Shown: positions 8,811 through 17,751 of the stretch, piece after piece
How the letters are laid out: every line of letters starts with the position of its first letter
Position numbering within the stretch: the stretch's first letter is position 1
DNA from: Paludibacter sp.
Lineage (GTDB): Bacteria; Bacteroidota; Bacteroidia; Bacteroidales; Paludibacteraceae
Direction of reading: 5' to 3'
Assembly: GCF_009712605.1 (NCBI RefSeq)
Contig: NZ_WASO01000002.1
Coordinates: 186,001-250,000 of the forward strand
DNA length: 64,000 nucleotides
The notes under the pieces: model-generated
What the model saw: the letters and a program-made list of their open reading frames with translations, nothing else
Told to the model about the DNA's origin: nothing
Database searches by the model: none
Made by a program: the position numbers and the translations under genes

Positions 8811-9848
8811 CTATTTTGGTTCTTTGCCGATCTTCTTTAACAGTGTTATTTCATCATCTTTGCCAAAGACCAGTAGCCGGTCGCCCAGGCTGATTACATC
8901 ATCGGCCTTTGGATTAACCTGAAGGTCGCTATCGGCAGAATAACAGCCAATAACAACAAGATTGGTGCGTTGAGGAATATTGGCTTCGCGATAGGTTTTG
9001 CCGATAAGGTCGCTCCCGCTGCGAATTTCTACTAAACGAAATTTATAGTCGCGCAACTCTTCCTTGCCGTCGGTTAGTTCCACAAAGCTGAAAAAGTCGG
9101 TGGTGGAGGTGGCTAAAGAGACAATCCGGTCGGAAGCCAGGTCGATCTGAGAAATGATGAAGTCGGTACCTGCTTTTCTGAATTTTGCAGCCGAACTGGC
9201 ATCTTCCACACGGGTGATTACCTTTATGTCTTTGTTAAGATCTTTTGCACTGAGTGTTACAAAGAGGTTTTCGGCATCCGAGGTTAATACTGCAATCAAA
9301 ATTTTGGCGCGTTCGATCCCGGCCTGAATAAGAATCTCGTCATTGGTTGCGTCGCCAATGATGTGAACCAGATTTTTGTCGTAAAAGTCTTTGAGCTTTT
9401 CGTTGCGTTCGGGATTGCTTTCGATCAGAACTACTTTTTTGCCTGTGCGTAACAAATCTTCCATAACACGTTTGCCGGTTTTGCCGTAACCACAAACGAT
9501 GTAGTGGTTCTTCATGTTTTCAAGTGCAGTATTCATTCGTTTGATTTTTAATAGTTTTGCTAATTCGCCTTCCAGCAGGAAAGATGACAGTTTGCCAATG
9601 GCGTAAAACCCGGCAGTAAAGCCTGCAATTATCAGAAGAATGGTGAAAACCCGCCCTTCGGCGTCGAGTGGTTGTGGTTCCCCGTATCCGATGGTGGCAA
9701 AAGTGATGACCATCATGTATAGCGCATTCAACGGGGTATATCCCTCAATGAAGATATAGCCCAGAATACCGACAATCAGGATTAAAATGAGTGCGGATAT
9801 CGGAACCAGAAATTGTCTCCAGATTTGTGATCGTATGTGTCGGTTCAT
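8811..9848 (-). CDS. Potassium channel with RCK (TrkA-N/TrkA-C) domains
   Basis: 345 residues. Two membrane helices flank the pore loop with selectivity filter TIGYGE (about residue 53). A Rossmann RCK domain begins HYIVCGYGKTGKRV (about 116) and includes ESNPERNEKL and GDATNDE. The TrkA-C domain occupies about 260-345. This is the layout of MthK-like two-helix ligand-gated K+ channels in the inner membrane. The RCK domains would bind nucleotide or Ca2+. Confidence 0.88.
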   Translation of the reverse strand: MNRHIRSQIWRQFLVPISALILILIVGILGYIFIEGYTPLNALYMMVITFATIGYGEPQPLDAEGRVFTILLIIAGFTAGFYAIGKLSSFLLEGELAKLLKIKRMNTALENMKNHYIVCGYGKTGKRVMEDLLRTGKKVVLIESNPERNEKLKDFYDKNLVHIIGDATNDEILIQAGIERAKILIAVLTSDAENLFVTLSAKDLNKDIKVITRVEDASSAAKFRKAGTDFIISQIDLASDRIVSLATSTTDFFSFVELTDGKEELRDYKFRLVEIRSGSDLIGKTYREANIPQRTNLVVIGCYSADSDLQVNPKADDVISLGDRLLVFGKDDEITLLKKIGKEPK

Positions 9849-9942
9849 GTGGTTTAAAGATCAATAAAAATATTGCCACGAAATATTTCTTCGGCAAAGG
9901 CGTCAACCTGATAAATGAGAAAACCGGGCATCGTCTGTCTGT

Positions 9943-10755
9943 TTATTTTAGCATTTTCAGAAAGAGAGAGTCGAGCATTTTGTCGCAAAGTAACATTCTC
10001 ATTAGAAGCGTGGTTTTTGCCATATAACCGGCGCTATATCTTGCTTTTGGGCGCTCTGCCTCTATAGCTTTTAAAATGAGTTTGGCTATTACATCAGGAT
10101 CAGAATGCTTGTCCGTCGTTTTTTTGAAGGCAGTAGCAAATTTTATTACGGCTGCTTTGTAAGCCGACTTGTCAGAACTTTTTTCAAGGTTGTCGAAAGC
10201 AATGGGACCCCATTCGGTTTTAATTCCACCCGGTTCAATCAATATGACATCAATGCCAAAGGGTTTAACCTCGTTGCGGAGACTATCGCTCAGGCCTTCC
10301 AGTGCAAATTTGCTGGCATGATACCATCCGCCGAAAGGTGTCGCAACTTTTCCCGCGATAGACGAAATGTTGATGATTTTTCCGTATCGGCGGTCACGCA
10401 TTCCCGGCAAAACCAATTGTGCGAGGCGTGCGGCGCCAAATACGTTGACCTCCATCTGGTAGCGGGCATCCTCTAAAGAAACGTCTTCAACGGCGCCGTA
10501 AAAGCCGAAGCCGGCATTGTTAATCAGAATGTCAAGACGTCCTTCGTTGTCCATGATGTGTTTGATGGCCGTCGTCATCGACTTGTCGTCCACTACATCC
10601 ATGCTGATGGTTTTTACTCCGTATGGCTTCAGGGCATCCATTCGTTCCACCCTTCGGGCTGCACCGTACACTATATAGCCATTTTCTGCCAGCAAATGGG
10701 CTGTCTCCATACCAATGCCCGACGATGCTCCGCTGATTAATACTACTGGTTGCAT
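9943..10755 (-). CDS. SDR family oxidoreductase
   Basis: 270 residues. GASSGIG is at 9-15, NNAG follows, and the catalytic pair is Tyr145-Lys149 in GGWYHASKFALEG, preceded by SSIAGK. The C-terminus lacks the usual SDR dimer motif and ends hydrophobic (TTLLMRMLLCD), like the membrane-associated retinol/17-beta-HSD-type subgroup. The substrate cannot be assigned. The next gene downstream is the K+ channel after a 94-base gap. Confidence 0.82.
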   Translation of the reverse strand: MQPVVLISGASSGIGMETAHLLAENGYIVYGAARRVERMDALKPYGVKTISMDVVDDKSMTTAIKHIMDNEGRLDILINNAGFGFYGAVEDVSLEDARYQMEVNVFGAARLAQLVLPGMRDRRYGKIINISSIAGKVATPFGGWYHASKFALEGLSDSLRNEVKPFGIDVILIEPGGIKTEWGPIAFDNLEKSSDKSAYKAAVIKFATAFKKTTDKHSDPDVIAKLILKAIEAERPKARYSAGYMAKTTLLMRMLLCDKMLDSLFLKMLK

Positions 10756-10920
10756 AACGAAAAAATTAGGAAAGAAGTGTGACTCGTTACAATGTTTCTG
10801 TCTACAAAGCTAAAAATTATTTTTTGCAAATATTATATCAGAAATCCTGTTTTGGTGTTATTGTTTTCTGTTTTTACGGCAAAGTGTGTATTACAAGGAT
10901 GAGAATCCTATCTCTGGAAA

Positions 10921-10959
10921 ATAAAAAAAGGCCGTTTCGGAACCAACGAAACGACCTTT
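10921..10959 (-). terminator. Rho-independent terminator of the Spy-like gene
   Basis: The arms aaaggccgtttcg (10927-10939) and cgaaacgaccttt (10947-10959) pair over 13 bases with one G-T wobble and a 7-base loop. On the minus strand the stem is followed by a run of T. It lies 20 bases after the stop codon at 10979. Confidence 0.8.
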
Positions 10960-10978
10960 CACCTTAAATAACACCTAC

Positions 10979-11365
10979 TTAATTGGAAGGATTCCCACCT
11001 TCCGAACCATTGAACCTGGTTTGCATTTGTTGCTTTCTGCCATCCTGATATGTTTTGTACTGTTCAGGAGTCAATATTTTTTGTAATTCAGCATCTTGTT
11101 TTGCCATAATGGTTTGCATGCTGGTACGCATATCTTCACCACTTTCTCTTGCTGCAGCCATGTCTTTTGACATTTGGAGATAGACAGCATGTACTTTTGT
11201 TACTTGTTCGTCAGTTAATTTTAGAGAGGTTTTTAACCTGTCTGTCATTCGCGTAGCTCTCTCTTCGGGAGAGGCATTACCACCGCGTTGGCCCTGAGCT
11301 AACGCAACTACCATGCTTAATACCGTGAAAAGCATAGTCAGCATAACGATTTTTCTTGTTTTCAT
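10979..11365 (-). CDS. Spy/CpxP-like periplasmic protein
   Basis: I place the start at the ATG at 11365 (128 residues), which begins directly with a signal peptide (MKTRKIVMLTMLF...ALAQ). A longer frame to 11491 adds 42 residues without a signal. The mature part is helical and Gln/Met-rich, with LTDEQVTKVHAVYLQM and ILTPEQYKTYQDGRKQQ. The LTxEQ...LTPEQ pair is seen in Spy/CpxP-like and DUF4890-like proteins. A periplasmic chaperone or stress role is the family expectation. It is monocistronic with its own terminator. Confidence 0.75.
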   Translation of the reverse strand: MKTRKIVMLTMLFTVLSMVVALAQGQRGGNASPEERATRMTDRLKTSLKLTDEQVTKVHAVYLQMSKDMAAARESGEDMRTSMQTIMAKQDAELQKILTPEQYKTYQDGRKQQMQTRFNGSEGGNPSN

Positions 11366-11692
11366 CAGTAAATAGTTTTTTGTTAATGTCAGATGAAACT
11401 CGCATGTTGTTGATAATTGCCCTTTAGAGAGTTTTTTTGTGGTCAACAACATGTTTACTTCATCGCGTTTGATAAATAAGGTTTGATTCAAAGTTTATCG
11501 GCAGAACAACTCTCCTGAAGACTACCGATAAACTTTTTTACTAACTCGTCTACGATAAATCAGACGAAAGGTGTTTGGTTTCGTTTAATGCTGATTTTGA
11601 TATTAACTTATTTTAATATTTTGGAGATTTGTATGTGGGGTAAAAAAAAAACGATTAATTTTGTTTCGAATATTCAGCCAAACAGTCAGCTT

Positions 11693-12616
11693 ATGCAAGA
11701 TTTCGAGAAAAAACCACCTGTTCTATTTGTTTTATTGGGCCCTACCGGAGTGGGTAAAACCACTTTGAGTCTTAGGATTGCGAAGCTGTTGCAGAGTCCG
11801 GTAATCTCATGCGATTCACGTCAGTTTTATCGTGAAATGAAGATAGGAACAGCGGCTCCTACCGAAGAGCAATTGAAAGCGGCTGAACATTATTATGTAG
11901 GCACTCACTCTATTCATGAGCAATACAATGCAGGGAAATTTGAATTGGATGTCATAAAACTGCTTGAAAATCTCTTTGAAGAACACCCGTATGCGCTGAT
12001 GGTGGGAGGTTCTATGCTGTATATTGATGCGGTATGCAATGGAATAGACGATTTGCCCACAATCTCCCCCGAAGTAAGAGCTGAAATCCGGAAATTGTAT
12101 GATGCAGAAGGTCTGGAAGGCATTCGGATGCGGCTCAAATTGCTCGATCCCGATTATTACAATCAGGTGGATCTGATGAACGCACAGCGCATTCTTCATG
12201 CGTTAGAGGTGTGTGTTACCTGCAATAAACCCTATTCTTCGATGCGGACAAACACTGCCAAGCAGCGACCGTTTGAAATTGTCAAGATAGGCCTAAACCG
12301 CCCGCGAGAAGAGTTATATGCGCGAATCAATGCCCGGGTGGATGAAATGATGGACGAAGGTCTTGAGGAGGAAGCGCGTTCCCTCTATACATGGAAAGAT
12401 TTGAATGCTTTGCAAACTGTAGGTTATAAGGAATTGTTCAACTATTTTGACGGGATTTGGACCAAGGACTTTGCGGTAGACATGATCCGTCAGGATTCGC
12501 GCCGGTATGCTAAAAAACAGTTGTCATGGTTTAATCGCGATAAATCGATACGCTGGTTTAATCCGGATGACGAAGAGGCCGTAATGGAGTATGTTTCCGT
12601 ATTTATGGAAAGATAA
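11693..12616 (+). CDS. miaA: tRNA dimethylallyltransferase MiaA
   Basis: The start is placed at the ATG at 11693, giving 307 residues, the usual MiaA length. A longer in-frame start at 11588 would add a 35-residue non-conserved leader. P-loop GPTGVGKT is at 16-23, followed by the substrate motif DSRQFYREMKIGTAAPT. The later VGGSMLYIDAV and LQTVGYKE motifs are also conserved. The enzyme adds a dimethylallyl group to A37 of tRNAs reading UNN codons. The gene stands alone on the plus strand. Confidence 0.93.
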   Translation: MQDFEKKPPVLFVLLGPTGVGKTTLSLRIAKLLQSPVISCDSRQFYREMKIGTAAPTEEQLKAAEHYYVGTHSIHEQYNAGKFELDVIKLLENLFEEHPYALMVGGSMLYIDAVCNGIDDLPTISPEVRAEIRKLYDAEGLEGIRMRLKLLDPDYYNQVDLMNAQRILHALEVCVTCNKPYSSMRTNTAKQRPFEIVKIGLNRPREELYARINARVDEMMDEGLEEEARSLYTWKDLNALQTVGYKELFNYFDGIWTKDFAVDMIRQDSRRYAKKQLSWFNRDKSIRWFNPDDEEAVMEYVSVFMER

Positions 12617-12706
12617 CATTGCGGATATAATAAACCATTTACGGGCAGCGTTTCTTGAAAGATGTCAATTGTATTTCACACCGAAAAGGTTCAAAACTAG
12701 ATAGTC

Positions 12707-13387
12707 ATGAAGAGAAAATTAATAGTTGTACTTATGCTTGTAATGGCTGGTGTTGGCGCACATGCCCAGTTTAGCAAGCAACTTTCATTCCCTAACTGGT
12801 ATGTAAGCCTTTATGGCGGTTTTAATGCTTTTATGTCTGAAAATAACATGCCGGGAGCAAAAGGGACTAATTTCACCATCAGTAATAATGTTAACCCGAT
12901 ATTCACAGTAGGTGTGGGCTATGATATAAGCAAACTGTGGTCGGCACGTGGGCAGCTCGGGTGGGTAAAATACAAATGGTCGCCCGATGGTGTTGATCAT
13001 TATCATGCCTGGGCGGCAACGCTAACGGCTGATATGATGTTAAACGTTACCCGGTTAATTGCAGATTACGATCCGAATCGAAATTTTGAATTTCAGGTGT
13101 TTTTAGGATCGGGTGCTGCTTATCGTCCCAAAATTAAGTACGTTGACTATACATCCGATATGGTTATTTCGCCGATAGCAAGAGCCGGTGTTCAGGCAAG
13201 CTTTTTTGTGTCGCGCCGGTTTGCTATCAGCCTCGATCTGGCCACCAACTTTGTTTCCGACAGGATGGATGATGTAGTAACCCGTCATTTCAGCGATAAT
13301 TATACCTCGTTAATGTTGGGATTTACATATCATATTATTGGTTGTCAATGTCAAAAAAAGCCTCATAATATGACGTATTCGTATTGA
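12707..13387 (+). CDS. Outer-membrane beta-barrel protein
   Basis: 226 residues with a signal peptide (MKRKLIVVLMLVMAGVGAHA, cut before QFSKQ). Aromatic-rich amphipathic strands follow (WYVSLYGGFNAFM, SARGQLGWVKYKW, FAISLDLATNFV, LMLGFTYHI), typical of an 8-stranded OmpA/OprF-like barrel without a peptidoglycan-binding domain. The short C-terminal tail GCQCQKKPHN is unusual for a barrel. No enzyme motif is present. It is followed directly by a strong terminator. Confidence 0.7.
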   Translation: MKRKLIVVLMLVMAGVGAHAQFSKQLSFPNWYVSLYGGFNAFMSENNMPGAKGTNFTISNNVNPIFTVGVGYDISKLWSARGQLGWVKYKWSPDGVDHYHAWAATLTADMMLNVTRLIADYDPNRNFEFQVFLGSGAAYRPKIKYVDYTSDMVISPIARAGVQASFFVSRRFAISLDLATNFVSDRMDDVVTRHFSDNYTSLMLGFTYHIIGCQCQKKPHNMTYSY

Positions 13388-13409
13388 TTCTGCCAGATAT
13401 ATAACGAAA

Positions 13410-13442
13410 CAGGAGTCGGTTGTCCGGCTCCTGTTTTTTTTT
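13410..13442 (+). terminator. Rho-independent terminator
   Basis: caggagtcgg and ccggctcctg form a 10-bp stem with one wobble and a 4-base loop, followed by nine or more T. It ends the transcript of the outer-membrane barrel gene, 22 bases past its stop. Confidence 0.9.
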
Positions 13443-13508
13443 GTCTTATATTCTGTCTTTTGTCTTTTATTTTAAGGTATTCGGGCTTTTCACAAAGCAT
13501 TAAAAAAT

Positions 13509-13593
13509 GGGCAGTCTCACGACTACCCAATCCTTGTTAACCTTAAAATCTAATACTATGAAAAAATCACACTGCAAAGTTAAGAGCAGTTGA
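13509..13593 (+). other. Leader-like element: hairpin, spacer and 11-codon ORF
   Basis: In a 340-base spacer without a normal gene, a hairpin tGGGCAGTC-tcac-GACTACCCa (one C-A mismatch) is followed 29 bases later by an ATG that opens MKKSHCKVKSS and stops at 13593. The intervening text (ttgttaaccttaaaatctaa, then tactATG) looks like an untranslated leader with a start codon, yet no long frame follows. The remainder to 13728 is AT-rich and contains ctatcaaaat twice. It could be a small RNA, a leader stripped of its gene, or a real micro-ORF. Confidence 0.35.
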
Positions 13594-13728
13594 ATCATAG
13601 TGCAAATTTTAATGGTTAATATGTGTCAATATAATGTTAAAATATTGATTTAGCTATCAAAATGACTTTTAATGTGTATTATGCTATCAAAATATCATAT
13701 TTATAACGAAAATGATTTCATTTTGATC

Positions 13729-14757
13729 TTATTTTGGCATTTTGTTGTGGTGTGTCTTACAAAATGCTCCTAATTTTAGGGTTAAACTTAATTGTTGAGA
13801 GTTTAATAATGCGCCATCCACCATATGGAAACAAATAGCGGCTCTCGAGCTTACATATTTATTTTCGACAGGAATATATGCAAAATCAAGCCTTCCGTAG
13901 TTGCCAGACTGATACAAACCGTCACCATTGGCTACTCTCAGCTTCCCGCCACGATAGTATGAGGCATCCACTCCGATTTTTTTTGCGTAAATATGAGCCT
14001 GCACAAAGCCTCCGGCCCAGAAATGCAGTTTGGGGTCGGGCCGATCCCGGTCATAGCAACCCAAAACTCCTGCTTTGAAAGACAATTCCCTTAGGCTTGT
14101 CTGTTTGGTAAAATCGGCTCCGAAAAGCAAGGCAAAAGCTCCATTGTCGCGGATATGATCGTCTTCGAGGTGACCTCCGTAAAGAGCTTTGTGGAACATG
14201 TAAAAATAGTGGTCGAAGAATAGCGTCGGTGAGAGATTGATTCGCCCATATAAACCGGCTAAAAACGATTCTCTTACATTTGAACGCTGACGGCCGGTCC
14301 AGTCGCACCAAAAATTCTCGTAGCCCCATGTGCCTCTTGCTTCAAGGTAAGCGCCCTGGATGTTCGGGCGGTAGTTGTCGAGCGAATCGCTGAGCAGAGC
14401 CAGGGGATAGTCGAGCAAACCTCTACGGGGAAACGATCCCAGCAGTCCTGTCAGTCCGTCTTTTTGATAATGGTAAAACAAGTTTACGGTGGGTGTGTTG
14501 CCATCTATTTTGTCTCCGTATTCGTAGAGGTAATTGATGCCGGCCATAAATCCTTGTGTGGAATCTATTTTTGCACCCAACATTCCGTTAAGCCGCGCGC
14601 CGAGCATAGTTTGCGAAATGGCATATTTATCGCTGTTGCCGGAGTATTCCCTGTTGTCCAGAAAGTGGCTGGCTTCTACAAAGTAGTTGAGCTTTTGGGC
14701 TTCAAGAGTGCCAAAGGTAAAGATAATCAGGGATGAAAGAATGATCTTTTTAAACAT
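13729..14757 (-). CDS. Outer-membrane porin-like protein of unknown function
   Basis: With the start at the ATG at 14757 the 342-residue product begins with a signal peptide (MFKKIILSSLIIFTFGTLEA). An ATG 7 codons earlier (14778) is also possible. The body is rich in aromatic, Gly and Asn beta-strands (YFVEASHFLDNREYSG, GAYLEARGTWGYENFW, VGVDASYYRGG-type segments), consistent with a 14-16-stranded barrel. The end is more basic than a typical barrel. I do not recognise a named family. The gene is convergent with the plus-strand barrel gene before it. Confidence 0.65.
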   Translation of the reverse strand: MFKKIILSSLIIFTFGTLEAQKLNYFVEASHFLDNREYSGNSDKYAISQTMLGARLNGMLGAKIDSTQGFMAGINYLYEYGDKIDGNTPTVNLFYHYQKDGLTGLLGSFPRRGLLDYPLALLSDSLDNYRPNIQGAYLEARGTWGYENFWCDWTGRQRSNVRESFLAGLYGRINLSPTLFFDHYFYMFHKALYGGHLEDDHIRDNGAFALLFGADFTKQTSLRELSFKAGVLGCYDRDRPDPKLHFWAGGFVQAHIYAKKIGVDASYYRGGKLRVANGDGLYQSGNYGRLDFAYIPVENKYVSSRAAICFHMVDGALLNSQQLSLTLKLGAFCKTHHNKMPK

Positions 14758-14819
14758 TGTAATTTGTTGTTTCTTCATGTGTTACATGCACTGGCGAAAT
14801 GCCATGAAACGGTGATTTA

Positions 14820-15566
14820 TTATTCAGGTAAATATCCTTGTTTCTTCAGAACATCCAAAAAGAGTACGGAGAAAGTTTCGTTGGCATTTTTGGTGTAACG
14901 CACATCGGTAAATACCTGAGCAAGTGTTTCTTTGTTGTTCTCTGCAATGAATTGTTTGTTTTCGGGCAAACTTTCCTTGTAGGCGTAGATTTGGTCGATA
15001 TCTTCCGCTGAATAGTCCTGATAGGTTTCGAAGTGCACAATGCCCTCTAAAGGAAGACGGTCAACCGGATTCGGAGTTTCGGCTGGATAGCCGATGGTCA
15101 GAGTCACGATGGGTACAACGAATTTAGGAAGTTTCAGCACGTCGATAATTTTGTGTGCGTTATAAGTGGTTGTTCCGAAATAGCAGGTTCCTAATCCTTC
15201 GCTTTCGGCAGCCACGCAAAAGTGTTCGGCCACAATCGTTGCGTCAATCATTGCGGAGGTGAATGATAAGAAATTATCGTATCCGGGTACCGCGTTGCGT
15301 TGTTCGCACCATTTGTTGAAACGGTTGAAGTCGGCACAGAACGTAACCACTACCGGAGCCTGTTTTATAGACGGCTGGTTGAAGTGACAGGGCGACAATG
15401 CTTCTTTTACGGATTGATCTTGTGTAACTACAATGCTGTAAGTTTGCATGTTGCCGGTGTTTGCAGCTCGACAGGCAGTTTCCAGAAGTTCGTTTAGTAA
15501 TTCGGCCGGAATAGCCTGCTCTGTATATTTGCGTACGGAAACGCGGTCTTTTAAAGAAGAAAACAT
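14820..15566 (-). CDS. Nitroreductase family (NfsA/FRP-like) FMN oxidoreductase
   Basis: 248 residues. The N-terminus DRVSVRKYTEQAIP and the following RAANTGNMQTYSIVV are the FMN-phosphate-binding signature of the nitroreductase family. GLGTCYFGTTTYN in the middle and VTLTIGYPAETP are the usual second and third blocks. The enzyme should be an FMN-dependent NAD(P)H oxidoreductase of nitro or quinone compounds; the physiological substrate is unknown. It is followed by rsmG on the same strand after a GTGAG-type repeat. Confidence 0.87.
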   Translation of the reverse strand: MFSSLKDRVSVRKYTEQAIPAELLNELLETACRAANTGNMQTYSIVVTQDQSVKEALSPCHFNQPSIKQAPVVVTFCADFNRFNKWCEQRNAVPGYDNFLSFTSAMIDATIVAEHFCVAAESEGLGTCYFGTTTYNAHKIIDVLKLPKFVVPIVTLTIGYPAETPNPVDRLPLEGIVHFETYQDYSAEDIDQIYAYKESLPENKQFIAENNKETLAQVFTDVRYTKNANETFSVLFLDVLKKQGYLPE

Positions 15567-15595
15567 ATTGATGTGTTTACGATTTTAATATTTCG

Positions 15596-15642
15596 GCTTT
15601 CTCACCACCTCACTTTCTCACCATCTCACTTTCTAACTGTGC
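15596..15642. repeat. GTGAG-type run (TCTCACC repeats)
   Basis: An imperfect tandem of 10-11-base units built on tctcacca, cctcacttt and tctcaccat fills the short spacer between rsmG and the nitroreductase gene. Runs of the same composition occur at 17535-17585, 26603-26650, 30840-30870, 31295-31334, 52266-52282 and 55372-55392. Confidence 0.55.
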
Positions 15643-16262
15643 AGTGGCAGGTATACTCCTTTTTTAGTTTCGAAAAATTCTTCTGAGAAAAACTCGCTCA
15701 GGTCGTATACGGTAACATCTTGCTTAAATGGAAGGATCTCATGTTCCAGTTCGCCTCCCTTCAGGCAGATAAGCCCGTTTGGCAGTGCGTTTCCCTGCTT
15801 CGGAGAGATATTTTTGCGCACGATTTTTACCAGATCACCCAAAGGCATCACGGCACGGCTCACCACAAAATCGAATTTCGTTTTTTCTTCCTGTCCGCGG
15901 CAATGGCGGAACGTGATGTTTTTCAATCCGATGGCAGTTGAAACCTCGGTGGCAACCTTAATTTTTTTGCCGATAGAATCTACCAGATGGAATTGCACTT
16001 CGGGAAAAAGAATGGCCAGCGGCACCCCCGGAAAACCTCCACCAGTACCAATGTCCATCACGGTTGTGCCCGGTCGGAACGTGATGATTTTTGCGATTGC
16101 CAGCGAGTGTAACACGTGGCGTTCGTACAGGTTGTCGATGTCTTTGCGAGAAATGACATTTATTTTACTGTTCCAGTCTGCATAAAGCGACTGTAATTGA
16201 GCGAATTGTTGTTGTTGAGTTTCGGTGAGATGAGGGAAATAGCGGAGTAGCAGTTCGATCAT
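15633..16262 (-). CDS. rsmG: 16S rRNA (guanine527-N7)-methyltransferase RsmG
   Basis: Starting at the ATG at 16262 the product has 209 residues, the normal RsmG (GidB) length. The upstream in-frame extension to 16322 overlaps the promoter region. Motifs are NVISRKDIDNLYERHVLHS near the N-terminus and the SAM-binding loop MDIGTGGGFPGVPLAI. The enzyme makes m7G527 in 16S rRNA; its loss gives low-level streptomycin resistance in other bacteria. It diverges from hisB. Confidence 0.94.
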   Translation of the reverse strand: MIELLLRYFPHLTETQQQQFAQLQSLYADWNSKINVISRKDIDNLYERHVLHSLAIAKIITFRPGTTVMDIGTGGGFPGVPLAILFPEVQFHLVDSIGKKIKVATEVSTAIGLKNITFRHCRGQEEKTKFDFVVSRAVMPLGDLVKIVRKNISPKQGNALPNGLICLKGGELEHEILPFKQDVTVYDLSEFFSEEFFETKKGVYLPLHS

Positions 16263-16282
16263 AGCTATAATGAATTTAACCG

Positions 16283-16290
16283 CAAATGTA
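16283..16290 (-). promoter_or_regulatory. Putative -7 box of rsmG
   Basis: TACATTTG on the minus strand matches TAnnTTTG, 21 bases before the rsmG ATG. It lies back to back with a box for hisB only 13 bases away, so the two promoters must overlap in their upstream elements. Confidence 0.5.
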
Positions 16291-16302
16291 CGACAAATTT
16301 TG

Positions 16303-16310
16303 TACCTTTG
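16303..16310 (+). promoter_or_regulatory. Putative -7 box of hisB
   Basis: TACCTTTG followed by CA matches the Bacteroidetes -7 consensus on the plus strand. The hisB ATG chosen here is 91 bases downstream, leaving room for a leader of about 80 bases. No -33 TTTG at the expected spacing. Confidence 0.5.
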
Positions 16311-16400
16311 CACAACAACCAAATGGCTTCGTATTGTAAAACCTAATTCTCAATATTGCAACCGGTTGATTGGTTGTCGGTTGTAAATTGCTGCTATAAA

Positions 16401-17528
16401 ATGAGACCAGTACTCTTCATTGACCGGGACGGTACCCTGATTATCGAACCCCCCGTTACGTTTCAGATAGATTCTCTCGAATTGCTTGAGTTTTATCCCA
16501 AAGTATTCCGTAACCTCTATAAGATTGCCACCAAAAGCGATTTTCGTTTGGTAATGGTGACCAATCAGGACGGTCTGGGTACGGAAGATTATCCCGAAGA
16601 AGCTTTCGATGCCGTACAGGGCAAAATGCTAAAAGCGTTTGAAAACGAGGGAATTAATTTTGAAGATATTCATATTGATACGTCGTTTCCCGAAGATAAC
16701 TCACCCAACCGCAAGCCGCGTACAGGCCTTTTGAAAGGTTATATGGACGGTAGCGCCGATATTGAAAATTCGTACGTTATCGGCGATCGCCTGACGGATG
16801 TACAATTGGCAAAGAATCTCGGTTGCAAGGCGATTTTTATGCGCAATTACGACGAGGTGTCTGTCTTATTGAAAGATAAGCAACTGGAAGAGTATTGTGC
16901 ACTGGTTTCGCCCGATTGGGATCGCGTGGCCGACTTCCTGCTGGGTACTCCACGTATTGCAGAAGTGGTTCGTAAAACCAGCGAAACAGATATTTACGTA
17001 AAACTGGATCTCGATGGCTCGGGCAAATGCGATATTGCTACCGGACTCGGGTTCTTCGATCACATGCTGGCGCAGATTGGCAAGCACTCGGGTTGCGACC
17101 TTACGGTTAAGGTAAAAGGCGATCTGGAAGTTGACGAACACCACACGATAGAAGATACGGCTCTTGCTTTGGGTGAGGCTTTTGCAAAAGCTTTGGGCGA
17201 TAAGCGAGGCATCGAACGCTACGGTTTTTGCCTGCCGATGGACGATTGTCTGTGCCAGGTGGCGCTTGACTTTGGCGGACGTCCATGGTTGGTTTGGAAT
17301 GCCGAATTCAAACGCGAAAAAGTGGGTGAAATGCCGACCGAAATGTTCCTGCACTTCTTCAAATCGTTCAGCGATGCTGCCAAAATGAATCTCAACATCA
17401 AGGCCGAAGGAGAAAACGAACATCACAAGATCGAAGGCATTTTCAAAGCATTGGCCCGTGCCATCAAAATGGCGATTCGTCGCGATATTTTCAGCAGCGA
17501 CCTGCCAAGTACCAAAGGAGCACTGTAA
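16401..17528 (+). CDS. hisB: Bifunctional histidinol-phosphatase / imidazoleglycerol-phosphate dehydratase
   Basis: The start at 16401 begins directly with the HAD motif FIDRDGTL (Asp8 nucleophile, Asp10), giving 375 residues, as expected for bifunctional HisB. Residues 1 to about 170 are the histidinol-phosphate phosphatase; about 185-375 are the dehydratase with [30 protein letters not shown] and [19 protein letters not shown]. It catalyses two steps of histidine synthesis. The gene stands alone: no other his gene is in the window. Confidence 0.95.
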   Translation: MRPVLFIDRDGTLIIEPPVTFQIDSLELLEFYPKVFRNLYKIATKSDFRLVMVTNQDGLGTEDYPEEAFDAVQGKMLKAFENEGINFEDIHIDTSFPEDNSPNRKPRTGLLKGYMDGSADIENSYVIGDRLTDVQLAKNLGCKAIFMRNYDEVSVLLKDKQLEEYCALVSPDWDRVADFLLGTPRIAEVVRKTSETDIYVKLDLDGSGKCDIATGLGFFDHMLAQIGKHSGCDLTVKVKGDLEVDEHHTIEDTALALGEAFAKALGDKRGIERYGFCLPMDDCLCQVALDFGGRPWLVWNAEFKREKVGEMPTEMFLHFFKSFSDAAKMNLNIKAEGENEHHKIEGIFKALARAIKMAIRRDIFSSDLPSTKGAL

Positions 17529-17534
17529 ATAGTT

Positions 17535-17718
17535 AGCGAGCATGTGAGATAGAGAGGTGGCGAGAAAAGAGACCGCGAGATAGCGAATTTGTCTTTTCAA
17601 ATTAGCCCCTAATTAGCTCCGCTGATCTTCGATTCCCCGGAAGGGGACTTTGGGAGAAATGGAAAGAGAGAGATATTCAAAATGACAGATTTAAAAGCCC
17701 CTTTAGGGGTTTGGGGTA
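17535..17718. repeat. GTGAG-type run followed by a two-hairpin CCCC/GGGG element
   Basis: After hisB a run of gcgag/gtgag/gcgag units (17535-17585) is followed by two hairpins, tcccc-ggaa-gggga (from 17633) and gcccc-ttta-ggggt (to about 17711), then ttggggt. The same two-hairpin order and orientation returns at 23386-23460. No gene is present in this 223-base spacer. Confidence 0.55.
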
Positions 17719-17751
17719 GATAAAAGAGAAATCATAGAACAAATCATTCGG

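Noticed and set aside
10779-10967. 62-codon plus-strand frame before the Spy-like gene
   Set aside because: It runs through the terminator hairpin and has no homologous feature.
16866-17600. 244-codon open frame on the minus strand opposite hisB
   Set aside because: It is the complement of a strongly conserved gene, has no recognisable domain and arises from codon bias of hisB.
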